From assembly GCA_038228695.1 (NCBI GenBank), contig JBBRPA010000001.1:57455-121454 (forward strand): a stretch of DNA of 64,000 nucleotides. The letters are read 5' to 3'. This DNA comes from DASVRZ01 sp038228695 (GTDB lineage Bacteria; Verrucomicrobiota; Verrucomicrobiia; Chthoniobacterales; DASVRZ01). The notes beneath the pieces are model-generated. The model did not search any database. It was not told the origin of the DNA and saw only the letters and a program-made list of their open reading frames with translations. The first letter of the stretch is position 1; every line of letters begins with the position of its first letter. Both the position numbers and the translations under genes were made by a program. Positions 51,499 to 59,561 of this stretch are shown here, one piece after another.

Positions 51499-51505
51499 AG
51501 ATGAC

Positions 51506-51901
51506 TCAATTCCCCTCCGGCTTGGGTTTGCGATAGGCCGCGGATCCGAATCCGAGCACGGGCAGGTAGATAAACATGAGGAGCGCGCAGCCGATCCCGA
51601 AGCCGGCGTCTTTTCCGAAGCTCCGCGCCAGCGCAATCATGGTGAGCACGAAATAGAGGAACCCGACGATCGGGATCATGAGATAGAAATTCCAGCGCAC
51701 GGGACAACCCGCGAGGTCGATGATCACGCTCATGTTGTAGAAAGGAATTGCCGCTTTCCAGCCGGGCTGCCCAGCCTTCTGGAAAATTTTCCAAAGTCCA
51801 GCCGTGGCTGCAAATGTTAGGAGAAGGGCGATCATCCAGCCCACCGGAAATCTTCCAGCGCTTAGCACCTCGATTGCAGACAGAGCGATTAGCGAAATCA
51901 T
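51506..51901 (-). CDS. Small membrane protein, DUF5684-like
   Basis: A 131-residue protein from ATG 51901 with four hydrophobic segments and the motif LWKIFQKAGQPGWKAAIPFYNM, which is characteristic of a small membrane protein family often annotated DUF5684 or 'signal peptidase I-like' without its catalytic residues. Function is unknown. It overlaps the cNMP-domain gene by the sequence ATGA and is followed 7 bases later by the CvfB-like gene. Confidence 0.75.
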   Translation of the reverse strand: MISLIALSAIEVLSAGRFPVGWMIALLLTFAATAGLWKIFQKAGQPGWKAAIPFYNMSVIIDLAGCPVRWNFYLMIPIVGFLYFVLTMIALARSFGKDAGFGIGCALLMFIYLPVLGFGSAAYRKPKPEGN

Positions 51902-52380
51902 TGCCACGCATGGTGCCCGACCAGCGCCTCCTGCAAGGTGGCGAAACGTTGGTTCATAGCGCGCAAACGGCGACTGAGCAGGCCGGCCACTGCCACCATC
52001 AACTGGGCTCCGGCAACCGGATAATTTCGGATGAACTCCTGCAAATCCTCCCGGCTGACTTTCCATACTTGAGAGAACTCCTTGGCCTCCACGCTGGCGC
52101 TAGCGGCGGAGGGATCGAAGAGGTTGATTTCGCCGATCGTTTCGCCAGCCGTCACTCGCCATAGCAGAGTGCGCACTCCATTTTTTTCCCGGACGACATG
52201 AAGTAGCCCGCTGAGAACTAAGTAAAGACTGTCCTGCGAATCACCCTCGGTGATCAGATCCTTGTCCTCGCTGACCGGTAGAAACACTCCATAAGCACTC
52301 AGCAGCAGACGGTCCTCCTCCGAAATTTCGGCAAGAAAATTGATCGGTGGCAGTTCGGGACGAGAAAGTTCAGAGTTCAT
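51898..52380 (-). CDS. Single cyclic-nucleotide-binding-domain protein with degenerate phosphate-binding cassette
   Basis: A 160-residue protein from ATG 52380 (MNSELSRPELPP). It has a Crp-like beta-roll: DKDLITEGDSQDSLYLVLSG, then TAGETIGEINLFDPSAASASVEA. The cassette Glu is kept, but the usual Arg that binds the cyclic phosphate is replaced (SAASASV where R-[ST]-A-[TS] is expected). There is no helix-turn-helix, so it is not a transcription factor. It may bind nothing, a different ligand, or act as a partner. It heads an operon with the DUF5684-like and CvfB-like genes, directly beyond the cytochrome cluster. Confidence 0.82.
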   Translation of the reverse strand: MNSELSRPELPPINFLAEISEEDRLLLSAYGVFLPVSEDKDLITEGDSQDSLYLVLSGLLHVVREKNGVRTLLWRVTAGETIGEINLFDPSAASASVEAKEFSQVWKVSREDLQEFIRNYPVAGAQLMVAVAGLLSRRLRAMNQRFATLQEALVGHHAWQ

Positions 52381-52440
52381 AAATTTCCGGAAATCGTAAC
52401 GGACTGATACCTGTAGTTGCAACCCTACAAATGCCGGAGG

Positions 52441-53773
52441 ATGATCCTTCTCATTAGTTACCCAATCCAACGCCCCTCCGTGAAGCTGAATCCATTTTTA
52501 ATTTTGGCAGCCGCCCTGCTAACTTTCTGCGCAGACACGTTCTCGCTCCCGCTCGATCCGCTGCTTAACTCGGACTCGCTCTGGGAAATGAGCCCGGAGA
52601 GTTTCATGGAGGCGGGCCAGCCGAATGGATTCGAATGGACTTCGGCGACCAAGGACTCGGCGCGAACAGCGGGAAAGGATCTTACCTTTCTCGGCCAAGT
52701 CGTCGTGGAATGTGTCGCCCGTTTCAAGGAAGGAAAACCTTCCCAGATCACAGCGATCTTTTATGCCCGGGGCGATTCCGGCGATTTGAAGGAGGAGGAT
52801 TACAACACATTGGTGCGTCAAGGCAGTGAGGCCGTAAACCAGTTCACCCAAACATCTTTCAAAGTTCGTGGAAAAGATCCCTCCAATGCCGTTCGCGCAG
52901 AGGGGCTGGTCTGGACGACGCCGTCAAAAATTTACCTTTTGGAATACAGCAAGGTCCGCGAGGTGAAATCAATGAGGATTCCTTTCCGGGCCGAGTTTGT
53001 TCGATTGAAAATTACCCCGCCACTAGGAGACCTCGATCTATCCCAGCAAATCCAAGCAGAGCCCTCGGAAAAATTTTTCGGCCCCAAGCATGTGGTTCGC
53101 GACGAGTCAAACGGTGATGTTAGGATTGCAGATATTCCGATGGTGGACCAAGGACAGAAGGGCTATTGCGTGGTCGCCGCTTCCGAGCGGGTGATGCGCG
53201 ATTTTTGGGCAGTCCGTTGACGCGAATGAGCTGGCGCAAGTCGCGAACTCCTCTGCAAGCGAAGGGACGAGTTTCGCGGCGATGTATGAAGCTCTTAAAA
53301 AGCTTGGTGCGCGGCTCAAGGTCCGCGTGCGGCAGGAGGAAAAAACGGAGGTCCGCGATATTTTGAAACTCATCGGCGATTACAACCGCCAAGCCAAACG
53401 CGACAAGTTGCCACCCCTGCCCGACCCCGGTCAGCGGCTCGATTTGCGTGAGATCTACCAAGCGATGGACGTGAAAGTATTGCGGGCGATTCGAACGAAA
53501 AGCGCGGGCGACGTTTCGCGTTTCCAAAGCTCGATTCAGACTCATATCGACAAAGGCATTCCTCTTCTCTGGACGGTCATGCTCGGGAAGATTCCTGAAA
53601 AGGGTGTTCCCCAAGATGCGGGCGGGCACATGCGCCTGATCATCGGCTATAATTTGAAGACGGGAGACGTCATTTACTCCGACAGTTGGGGTGCAGGTCA
53701 TGAGTCCAAGCGAATGTCGTTAACAGATGCGTGGACAATCACCACGGGCACGATGACCATCGAGCCGCTCTAG
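52441..53773 (+). pseudogene. C39-type papain-like peptidase, split by a frameshift
   Basis: Two adjacent frames together make one family-like protein. The first (from ATG 52441, or GTG 52480, which gives a cleaner signal peptide) ends at TGA 53218-53220 just after the catalytic-Cys motif IPMVDQGQKGYCVVAASERVM. In the other frame the expected continuation GQSVDANELAQVANSS begins at about 53209 and runs to TAG 53771-53773, with the His/Asn region DAGGHMRLIIGYN and YSDSWGAG. Removing one base in the T-run at 53205-53209 restores one frame of about 440 codons. It is either a real frameshift mutation or a sequencing error in a homopolymer. Confidence 0.75.
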
Positions 53774-53793
53774 TTGTTAGTAGATACCCTTGA

Positions 53794-54804
53794 CTAAACT
53801 CCGGCGCCCAAGTGCAAATGTGGGAGCAGGTAGTTTTTTGCGTAATCCGCCACCGCGTCGGCCAGCGGAGTGATTTTTGCAGTGTAACCGGAGGCGCGAA
53901 GTTTTTCGATGCCGGCGCGGGTGTAGTATTGATAGTTAGGCCGGATAGTTTCCGGCATGTCGATGAATTCGATTTTCGGTTGCCGATCGAGCGCGGCAAA
54001 AAGGGCGTTTGCTAGGAACACCCAGGTGTTTGCCTCCCCCGAACCGAGGTTATACAAGCCCCCGGCGGCGGACGTCTCCGCGAGATGAATCGTCATTTCC
54101 ACCGCATCTTTGACGTAAAGGAAATCGCGCATTTGCTCGCCATCGCGGTAGTTGGGATGATGGCTCCGAAACAGGTTTAAGCTCCCGGTTGCGAGGACTT
54201 GGTCGTAGGCCTTATTGACTAGGCTCCGCATCTCGCCTTTGTGCCATTCGTTTGGTCCGAAAACATTGAAATATTTCAAGCCCACGATCTCGTTGAGAAA
54301 GCCCTGCCGCTGCGCGTAAAGATCGAACAGGTGCTTGGAATACCCATACATATTGAGCGGTCGCAGTGCGGAAAGATTTTCGTCGCGATCGTCCATTCCA
54401 AGCGATCCGTCGCCGTAGGTTGCAGCGGAGGACGCATAAACGAACCGAACCTGATTTTCCAAGGAAAACTGCGCAAGCGTTTTGGTAAACTCGTAATTGT
54501 TCCGGATTAGATAAGTCGCGTCCTTCTCAGTGGTCGCGGAACAAGCCCCGAGGTGAAAGATCGTGTCTACGCCCTTTAACGCTGCATCACGGCGCTCGAG
54601 AATCCCGGTGAGATCCGGTGCCTCGACGTAATCGAGGAAACGGAGTGGAACGAGGTTGCGCCATTTCTCGTCGTGGCCGAGCAGATCGCAGACGACGATA
54701 TTTTCCAAGCCGCGCTGGTTCAGAGCCCAAATCAGGGCACTGCCAATAAAGCCGGCGCCGCCGGTGACGAGGATTTTGCCGCGATCCAAAGGACGATGAG
54801 TCAT
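53794..54804 (-). CDS. hldD: ADP-L-glycero-D-manno-heptose 6-epimerase
   Basis: A 336-residue short-chain dehydrogenase/reductase-type epimerase from ATG 54804 (MTHRPLDRGKILVTGGAGFIGS, the NADP-binding loop). The Ser/Thr-Tyr-Lys triad is seen in ASSAATYG and YGYSK; HLGACSATTEKD, KYFNVFGPNEWHKG and MRDFLYVKD are typical of HldD/RfaD. The enzyme makes ADP-L-glycero-D-manno-heptose for the lipopolysaccharide inner core. The open frame continues 109 codons upstream, but that part is out of family and antisense to the next gene. Convergent with the C39-like gene (20 bases) and divergent from 54886. Confidence 0.95.
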   Translation of the reverse strand: MTHRPLDRGKILVTGGAGFIGSALIWALNQRGLENIVVCDLLGHDEKWRNLVPLRFLDYVEAPDLTGILERRDAALKGVDTIFHLGACSATTEKDATYLIRNNYEFTKTLAQFSLENQVRFVYASSAATYGDGSLGMDDRDENLSALRPLNMYGYSKHLFDLYAQRQGFLNEIVGLKYFNVFGPNEWHKGEMRSLVNKAYDQVLATGSLNLFRSHHPNYRDGEQMRDFLYVKDAVEMTIHLAETSAAGGLYNLGSGEANTWVFLANALFAALDRQPKIEFIDMPETIRPNYQYYTRAGIEKLRASGYTAKITPLADAVADYAKNYLLPHLHLGAGV

Positions 54805-54885
54805 GCGGCACCATTTTCGGCAAGGACAGCGCAAGTCACAACACTTTTCCGTTGCTACTCTGGGCGCCTTGGGAAGAATCAACCC

Positions 54886-55317
54886 ATGCGTCCACGCACC
54901 GTGCTTCTGGTTTGCGCCGCCTTCCTCGCGGGAGCCGGCAGCATTCTTGTCTGGAAACGCCCCTCCCCTCGCCCGCGCACCGACCTTTCTGGACTTCGCG
55001 GCCAACTCGACCAGGCCGCCGCTCGCAACCTGCCACTGCCAACGCTCGCCCCCACCCAAATCACGCGGGATGTTCCTCCTGACCGAATCGGCCAGACTAT
55101 CGCGGAGGTGATCCAGATCGCAACCGACCACGGTGGCTCGGCCATGCCTAGCTTAGATCGGGGAACGGACAAAGTCGTTCTTGCTACAGTCCCGCGAGCC
55201 CAAGTTCCAAACTTTCTCGCAATTCTGCAAAAACTTCCCGCGCCGCCTGCGACATCGGAGCCTTCGCTGGATGGGACGGAGACAATTGAAATCGTGATTC
55301 ACCCCGTTGCGCCGTAA
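54886..55317 (+). CDS. Small exported or membrane-anchored protein of unknown function
   Basis: A 143-residue protein from ATG 54886 with an N-terminal helix (MRPRTVLLVCAAFLAGAGSILVW) and a short basic/proline stretch, then an alpha/beta-looking region (PPDRIGQTIAEVIQIATDHGGSA, TDKVVLATVPRAQVPNFLAILQKLP). The layout resembles periplasmic anti-sigma or DUF4349-like domains, but I do not recognise a family. The in-frame extension to 54673 is antisense to hldD and rejected. Confidence 0.65.
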   Translation: MRPRTVLLVCAAFLAGAGSILVWKRPSPRPRTDLSGLRGQLDQAAARNLPLPTLAPTQITRDVPPDRIGQTIAEVIQIATDHGGSAMPSLDRGTDKVVLATVPRAQVPNFLAILQKLPAPPATSEPSLDGTETIEIVIHPVAP

Positions 55318-55406
55318 AACCTGGAACTGGTGTTGTCAGCGACCGTTTATTCTCCAGTCAGAATCGCCGCCCTTTCCGACTGTGAGACGTTCTCAATGAT
55401 CGAACT

Positions 55407-56696
55407 TTATTTCAGTTCCGCTTCCATGGCGTCGAGATAACGCCCGATCGGCTCACGACTCGGCGGTCGAGGCGCGCGGAAGCTTTCCATCAGGCGGAAG
55501 TAACTGTCAAACTCGCTCGGTCCGCTCACGGTCACCTGGCTTCCTTCAAACCAGGTTAGGTAATCGCCAATGTCTTGCAGTCGTTGCGTTAGTTGCACAC
55601 GCAATTCTGCGAGTTGATCTAGCTTTTCCGACAAGCCGCGTTCCTTGCCGTTCTGCAGTCGGAGGACTGCCTCTTGGTAGCCCGCGATAACAGGACGGTA
55701 GAGAGGATGGGCGTGAACCGAGAGCCGGAGCAATTCGTTTTGGATCAACGCCAATGCGTCGGCCCGGCCTGGGACTTTTGCAAAGTCGGCAAACTCTTCC
55801 AGCGTGAAACTTTTCTTCTCTCCGGACACGGTCAAATTCAACCGCAGCGCCTTGTCTAACGCACTGTTAGTATCTGCGCCAGACCACGCCGCGTAACGAT
55901 CTGCGGCGGAAAGTTTTGCGAGGCTGAGCGACCACCATTTCGCTAGATTACGCGGATCGCCGCCGATCGCCGGGTAGGCTTTTTCCATCACTGCTATCGC
56001 CCCAGCGGGATCCGTCGGCAATGTTTTTAGCAATTGGAGAACCCGCCTCGGTCCGTTGGGTTCACCGAGGAAATATTGCACCAAACCGCAGGCGTAGGCT
56101 CGGTAGATTCCGAGTGTGGTTGCGTCAAGAGTTGCGGGATCGATCTTTAACCATTCGGCCAGATCGGGCACGGTTTTGGCGTTGAGCAAGCCCCGGTAAA
56201 GCACCGCGTCTGGTTCCCGATTTCGCAGACGAATTTTTTCCGAGAGCCCTTCGACTAGCCAGGCGGGTGCCTCGCCATAGGCCTGGCCCCCGGTAGGCGG
56301 ATTGTCGCGATATTTCAGGGTTAGCAGCAACGCACCGACGATGTGCTCCTGGAGTCGTGCGCCCTGCATCGCATCATCGACGAGGACATCTAGTTGCACG
56401 CGTGCGCCTTCCGGAGCTTCCAGCCAGCGCATGTTCCAAGTGCGTGCGTTGTATTGGACGATTTTCCGCGCCGAGACGGTCACGTAAACTGGGATCGACG
56501 GCCCGAGTTGCACACCAAGTTCGCTAAATAATCCTTGCCGCACCTCATCGAATACGCCGGCCAAGGTCTGCCGTAGCGATCGATCCTCACAAACCACAAT
56601 GAACTGCCGGGAACCGCTCGTGCTCTGATTGGTCCTAGCCACCAGTTGCGACAACGGTCCGAGACAAAGAAAAGCGAGAAACGCAGCGGGCCGCAT
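55407..56696 (-). CDS. Exported protein, possibly a degenerate MA-like metallopeptidase
   Basis: A 429-residue protein from ATG 56696 with a signal peptide (MRPAAFLAFLCLGPLSQLVA). The middle part (VYVTVSARKIVQYNARTWNMRW, EHIVGALLLTLKYR, APAWLVEGLSEKIR) has the layout of gluzincin/MA-like peptidases, with W-LVEGLSE as the third-ligand helix, but the HExxH is replaced by EHIVGALLL, so it is probably not catalytic. The C-terminal 130 residues are helical with a coiled-coil-like stretch (LSEKLDQLAELRVQLTQRLQ). It is the last gene on the minus-strand run downstream of the DevBCA-like exporter. Confidence 0.65.
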   Translation of the reverse strand: MRPAAFLAFLCLGPLSQLVARTNQSTSGSRQFIVVCEDRSLRQTLAGVFDEVRQGLFSELGVQLGPSIPVYVTVSARKIVQYNARTWNMRWLEAPEGARVQLDVLVDDAMQGARLQEHIVGALLLTLKYRDNPPTGGQAYGEAPAWLVEGLSEKIRLRNREPDAVLYRGLLNAKTVPDLAEWLKIDPATLDATTLGIYRAYACGLVQYFLGEPNGPRRVLQLLKTLPTDPAGAIAVMEKAYPAIGGDPRNLAKWWSLSLAKLSAADRYAAWSGADTNSALDKALRLNLTVSGEKKSFTLEEFADFAKVPGRADALALIQNELLRLSVHAHPLYRPVIAGYQEAVLRLQNGKERGLSEKLDQLAELRVQLTQRLQDIGDYLTWFEGSQVTVSGPSEFDSYFRLMESFRAPRPPSREPIGRYLDAMEAELK

Positions 56697-56742
56697 AAAC
56701 CAATGGAACCCGCGGGTTGCGTGTGTCAAGGAAACGGACCGA

Positions 56743-57492
56743 TCAACGAGCCACGCCGCCCGAGGTAAAAACCAGTGCTTTGGGCGTTACCTCGATCGAT
56801 TTCATTTTCGCGGCGGCATTTGCCTCTTCCTTCGTGCCCTTGATAAAGTCCGCGAAGATTTGGTCGTCGATCAGATCGAAGGCTACTGCCGGCAGCGGCA
56901 GACTACCAACGTTACCGCCGACATTTTTTAAGGTGAGCGCCGAGCCGTTTGTGGAGGGCACGTATGTCCCACCCACGTAACAGGGCTGACCGAAAAGGAG
57001 GTATTTCCGCGTAAACCGCGCCTCGCCTTGGCCAAGAGTCACAAACGCCGAGTCAAACTTCAAAACCGACGCTGGAATCACCGGATCTTTCGGAGCTTTC
57101 GCCCGGCTCTTCAGATACGCGTTGAGCTGCGCTTCGGTGTATCCGAAGCGGACCGGGCGTTGCGCCGCCGCCTCTAGGTCGAGCGTCATCGATGGGGCAT
57201 CCACCATCTCGCCGTCGAGGGATTTCTTGTCCGCTGGAGCATTAACCGGAGGTCTTACCGCTTGGGCAACGGCCGCGACAAGCACGGCGAGCAGAACGGT
57301 CTTGGCGAGATTGGAGACGAAGCTAGAAATCAGGGCCGAAACATTCACATTCCGGACTCGCGGAGCGGGCTTCTTGGTCTTTTGCGCTTCCTCAACCAAG
57401 CTCGAGCGATCGAGTCGAGCACCACAGTTGTGACAGTAAACCCGCTGGGGTTCGTTTTCGTGTTCGCACTCGGTGCATTTAATCGTGCTCAT
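56743..57492 (-). CDS. Zinc-ribbon membrane protein of unknown function
   Basis: A 249-residue protein. Residues 1-27 form a zinc ribbon (CTEC...CHNCGARL), residues about 52-80 a membrane helix (SFVSNLAKTVLLAVLVAAVAQ), and the remaining 165 residues a soluble extracytoplasmic domain with SVLKFDSAFVTLGQGEARFTRKY and PLPAVAFDLIDDQ. The ribbon is cytosolic and the large domain outside, a layout found in many Verrucomicrobia proteins with no known role. It lies 18 bases from the FmdB-like gene on the same strand. Confidence 0.72.
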   Translation of the reverse strand: MSTIKCTECEHENEPQRVYCHNCGARLDRSSLVEEAQKTKKPAPRVRNVNVSALISSFVSNLAKTVLLAVLVAAVAQAVRPPVNAPADKKSLDGEMVDAPSMTLDLEAAAQRPVRFGYTEAQLNAYLKSRAKAPKDPVIPASVLKFDSAFVTLGQGEARFTRKYLLFGQPCYVGGTYVPSTNGSALTLKNVGGNVGSLPLPAVAFDLIDDQIFADFIKGTKEEANAAAKMKSIEVTPKALVFTSGGVAR

Positions 57493-57510
57493 GGGATAGG
57501 AATTTTTTGA

Positions 57511-57849
57511 TTAGGCCTGACCGCCGGAAGCTGGCTTGGGTGGGGTGGCTTTTGGAGTCTCTGCCTTGGGCGCCGCTGGCTTGCTCTCGCCTCCAGTTCC
57601 CGGGGTGCTGCCGGCGTCTTTCTTCGCGCCTTGCTTGTAACTGTCGCTGCGATAATCCGTGATGTAGAAGCCGCTGCCTTTAAAAATTAGTCCCGCTCCG
57701 GTCCCAATCTGGCGTTTTACGATTCCCTCGCCCCAAGTTTCCATCTGGCATTTTTCCTTCGGACACGTCGTGTAAGAGGCATCCTTCATCGACTGAAATG
57801 CTTCGAAGTCTTTCCCGCATTTTTCGCAATGGTAATCGTAGTTGGGCAT
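57511..57849 (-). CDS. FmdB-family zinc-ribbon protein
   Basis: A 112-residue protein with the FmdB/CxxC_CxxC_SSSS signature: MPNYDYHCEKCGKDFE, a second pair in CPKEKC, and the GTGAGLIFKGSGFYITDYR stretch. The C-terminal 45 residues are a low-complexity Lys/Pro/Ala tail (KAETPKATPPKPASGG). The family binds zinc and is proposed to regulate genes in some organisms, without firm proof. It follows the HlyD-type gene by 62 bases on the same strand. Confidence 0.88.
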   Translation of the reverse strand: MPNYDYHCEKCGKDFEAFQSMKDASYTTCPKEKCQMETWGEGIVKRQIGTGAGLIFKGSGFYITDYRSDSYKQGAKKDAGSTPGTGGESKPAAPKAETPKATPPKPASGGQA

Positions 57850-57911
57850 CAGTGAGCGTGAGTTATATCAGCATCTCCACGGAATGCAATCTCCGTGCCG
57901 CGCAGGCTTTT

Positions 57912-58850
57912 TTACAACTTTTGCGCCGGATCCCCATTCAGGAAGACGTCCATCTGCTGCCCCACATAGACAGGGAAGGGTGGTCGATCGAACCGGAAAA
58001 TGATCTGCAGCACCCGCGTGTCCACCCGCTCGCTGCTTAATCCAGTCAGCGACTGTTTTGGCACGACATAGGGCTCCACTCGCACAAATCGCAACGGCAC
58101 ACTCCGGTCCCGCGTTCCTTTCAGATACGCCACCGCCTGGCACCCCGGAATCACCCGCGAGGCGTAGTCCTCGTCCACATCGGCCCGCAGTTGCAGTTGT
58201 TCCACATCGCCCAGCAACATCGCTGGCGTGGATGGATCGAGCGCCGCTTGCTCTCCCGCACGAATGTTCACCTGCAAAACCCGCCCGTCTCGTGGGGCCG
58301 ACGTGGTCAACCGGTCCAGCGTCACCTCCGCGCGTTGCAAGACCACTTTCGCCTGTTCCAGTTCCGCCCGCGCCCGATCCAGATTCGCTTTGGCCACCTT
58401 GTTGGCAAATTCTGCCCGCGTCATTTCGTCCACGCTCGACACTTGGTTACGGTTCAGTTTCAACACCCGATTCAAGCTGTCCGTCTTGTCCTCCAGCGTC
58501 ACGGTCGCCTGCGCCACTGCCGCATCGAGCACGGTCACCGAGGCTTTCTGCGACGCGATCGCGGCTTTCGCGTCCCGATCATCCAATCGGAAAAGCACCG
58601 CGCCCTGTTTCACAGTATCGCCCGCCGTTACGTTCACTTCTGTCACCAAACCCGATGCCGTTGGCGCGATCCGCACATTCTCGTTGACCGCCTCCACCAG
58701 TCCGCTCGCCCCGAGCGAATTGGCAAACGGTGCAGACGGCGGCGGTGCGAGCGGTTCCGCCACGGGATCCGGACGGCGCAAGCGCATGACGAGCAGCACG
58801 GCCATCACGACTCCGATGATGGCTAGGAAAAAAGTGGGTCTCTTAAACAT
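57912..58850 (-). CDS. HlyD/MacA-type periplasmic adaptor (DevB-like)
   Basis: A 312-residue membrane-fusion protein: an N-terminal anchor (MFKRPTFFLAIIGVVMAVLLV), a biotinyl-lipoyl-like half (RIAPTASGLVTEVNVTAGDTVKQGAVLFRLDD), a short coiled coil (about residues 95-180; KANLDRARAELEQAKVVLQRAE), the second lipoyl half (TTSAPRDGRVLQVNIRAGEQA) and a beta-barrel end. It links the inner-membrane ABC transporter to an outer-membrane channel. It is the third gene of an operon after the permease and ATPase, the order of DevBCA/MacAB-type exporters; no TolC gene is nearby. Confidence 0.9.
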   Translation of the reverse strand: MFKRPTFFLAIIGVVMAVLLVMRLRRPDPVAEPLAPPPSAPFANSLGASGLVEAVNENVRIAPTASGLVTEVNVTAGDTVKQGAVLFRLDDRDAKAAIASQKASVTVLDAAVAQATVTLEDKTDSLNRVLKLNRNQVSSVDEMTRAEFANKVAKANLDRARAELEQAKVVLQRAEVTLDRLTTSAPRDGRVLQVNIRAGEQAALDPSTPAMLLGDVEQLQLRADVDEDYASRVIPGCQAVAYLKGTRDRSVPLRFVRVEPYVVPKQSLTGLSSERVDTRVLQIIFRFDRPPFPVYVGQQMDVFLNGDPAQKL

Positions 58851-58862
58851 AGATTTCTTGAT

Positions 58863-59561
58863 TTATTTTTTGGAATTCAGATGGATGCCCTTCACCACAC
58901 CGTCTTCCATCTCGGCGATGCGATCGGCAAATTCAAAGATTCGGCTGTCGTGCGTGACCACGATCACCACGCGATCCGGGCGCAACGCGGTTTGCTGGAG
59001 CAACTCCATCACCTTATGCCCACTCTTCGCGTCGAGCGATGCCGTCGGTTCATCGCAAATGATCAGCTTCGGATCATGGACTAGTGCCCGCGCGATGGCT
59101 ACCCGCTGCTGTTGACCGCCCGAAAGCTGGGACGGAAACGAGCGCAACCGATCCCCCAGACCAAGCTCGCTAATATAATGCGCCGCCCGCTCCTCTGCCA
59201 CCTTCCGCGTCGCCCCATTGATCAGCAACGGCACTGACGCATTCTCCAAGATCGTTAGCGTCGGGATCAGATTAAACTGCTGAAAAATAAACCCGATGCG
59301 ACGCCCCCTCCATCGCGTCAACTCTCCCGGCTTCATCTCATCGAGATTATGGCCCAGCGTTCGAATGCGCCCGCTATCGATCGAAAGCGTCCCGCAGAGC
59401 ACGCTCAACAGCGTCGTTTTCCCGCAGCCAGACGGCCCCACCATCATCAACAATTCCCCATATTGCGCCTCGAAGTTCACCTCTCGCAAGGCATACACCC
59501 GCTGGTCGCCGTTGCCGAAGGTCTTCACCACATGGTTCACCTGGACTGCGGGTTCGCTCAT
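58863..59561 (-). CDS. ABC transporter ATP-binding protein (MacB/LolD/DevA type)
   Basis: A 232-residue ATPase from ATG 59561 (MSEPAVQVNHVVKTF); the longer frame from 59972 is antisense to or within the permease gene. Walker A GPSGCGKTT, Q-loop FQQFNLIP, signature LSGGQQQR, Walker B LIICDEPTASLD and the switch His (VVTHDSRIF) are all intact. The MKPGELTRWRGRRIGFIFQ region is typical of LolD/MacB/DevA-type exporters. The start overlaps the permease stop (ATGA). Confidence 0.94.
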   Translation of the reverse strand: MSEPAVQVNHVVKTFGNGDQRVYALREVNFEAQYGELLMMVGPSGCGKTTLLSVLCGTLSIDSGRIRTLGHNLDEMKPGELTRWRGRRIGFIFQQFNLIPTLTILENASVPLLINGATRKVAEERAAHYISELGLGDRLRSFPSQLSGGQQQRVAIARALVHDPKLIICDEPTASLDAKSGHKVMELLQQTALRPDRVVIVVTHDSRIFEFADRIAEMEDGVVKGIHLNSKK

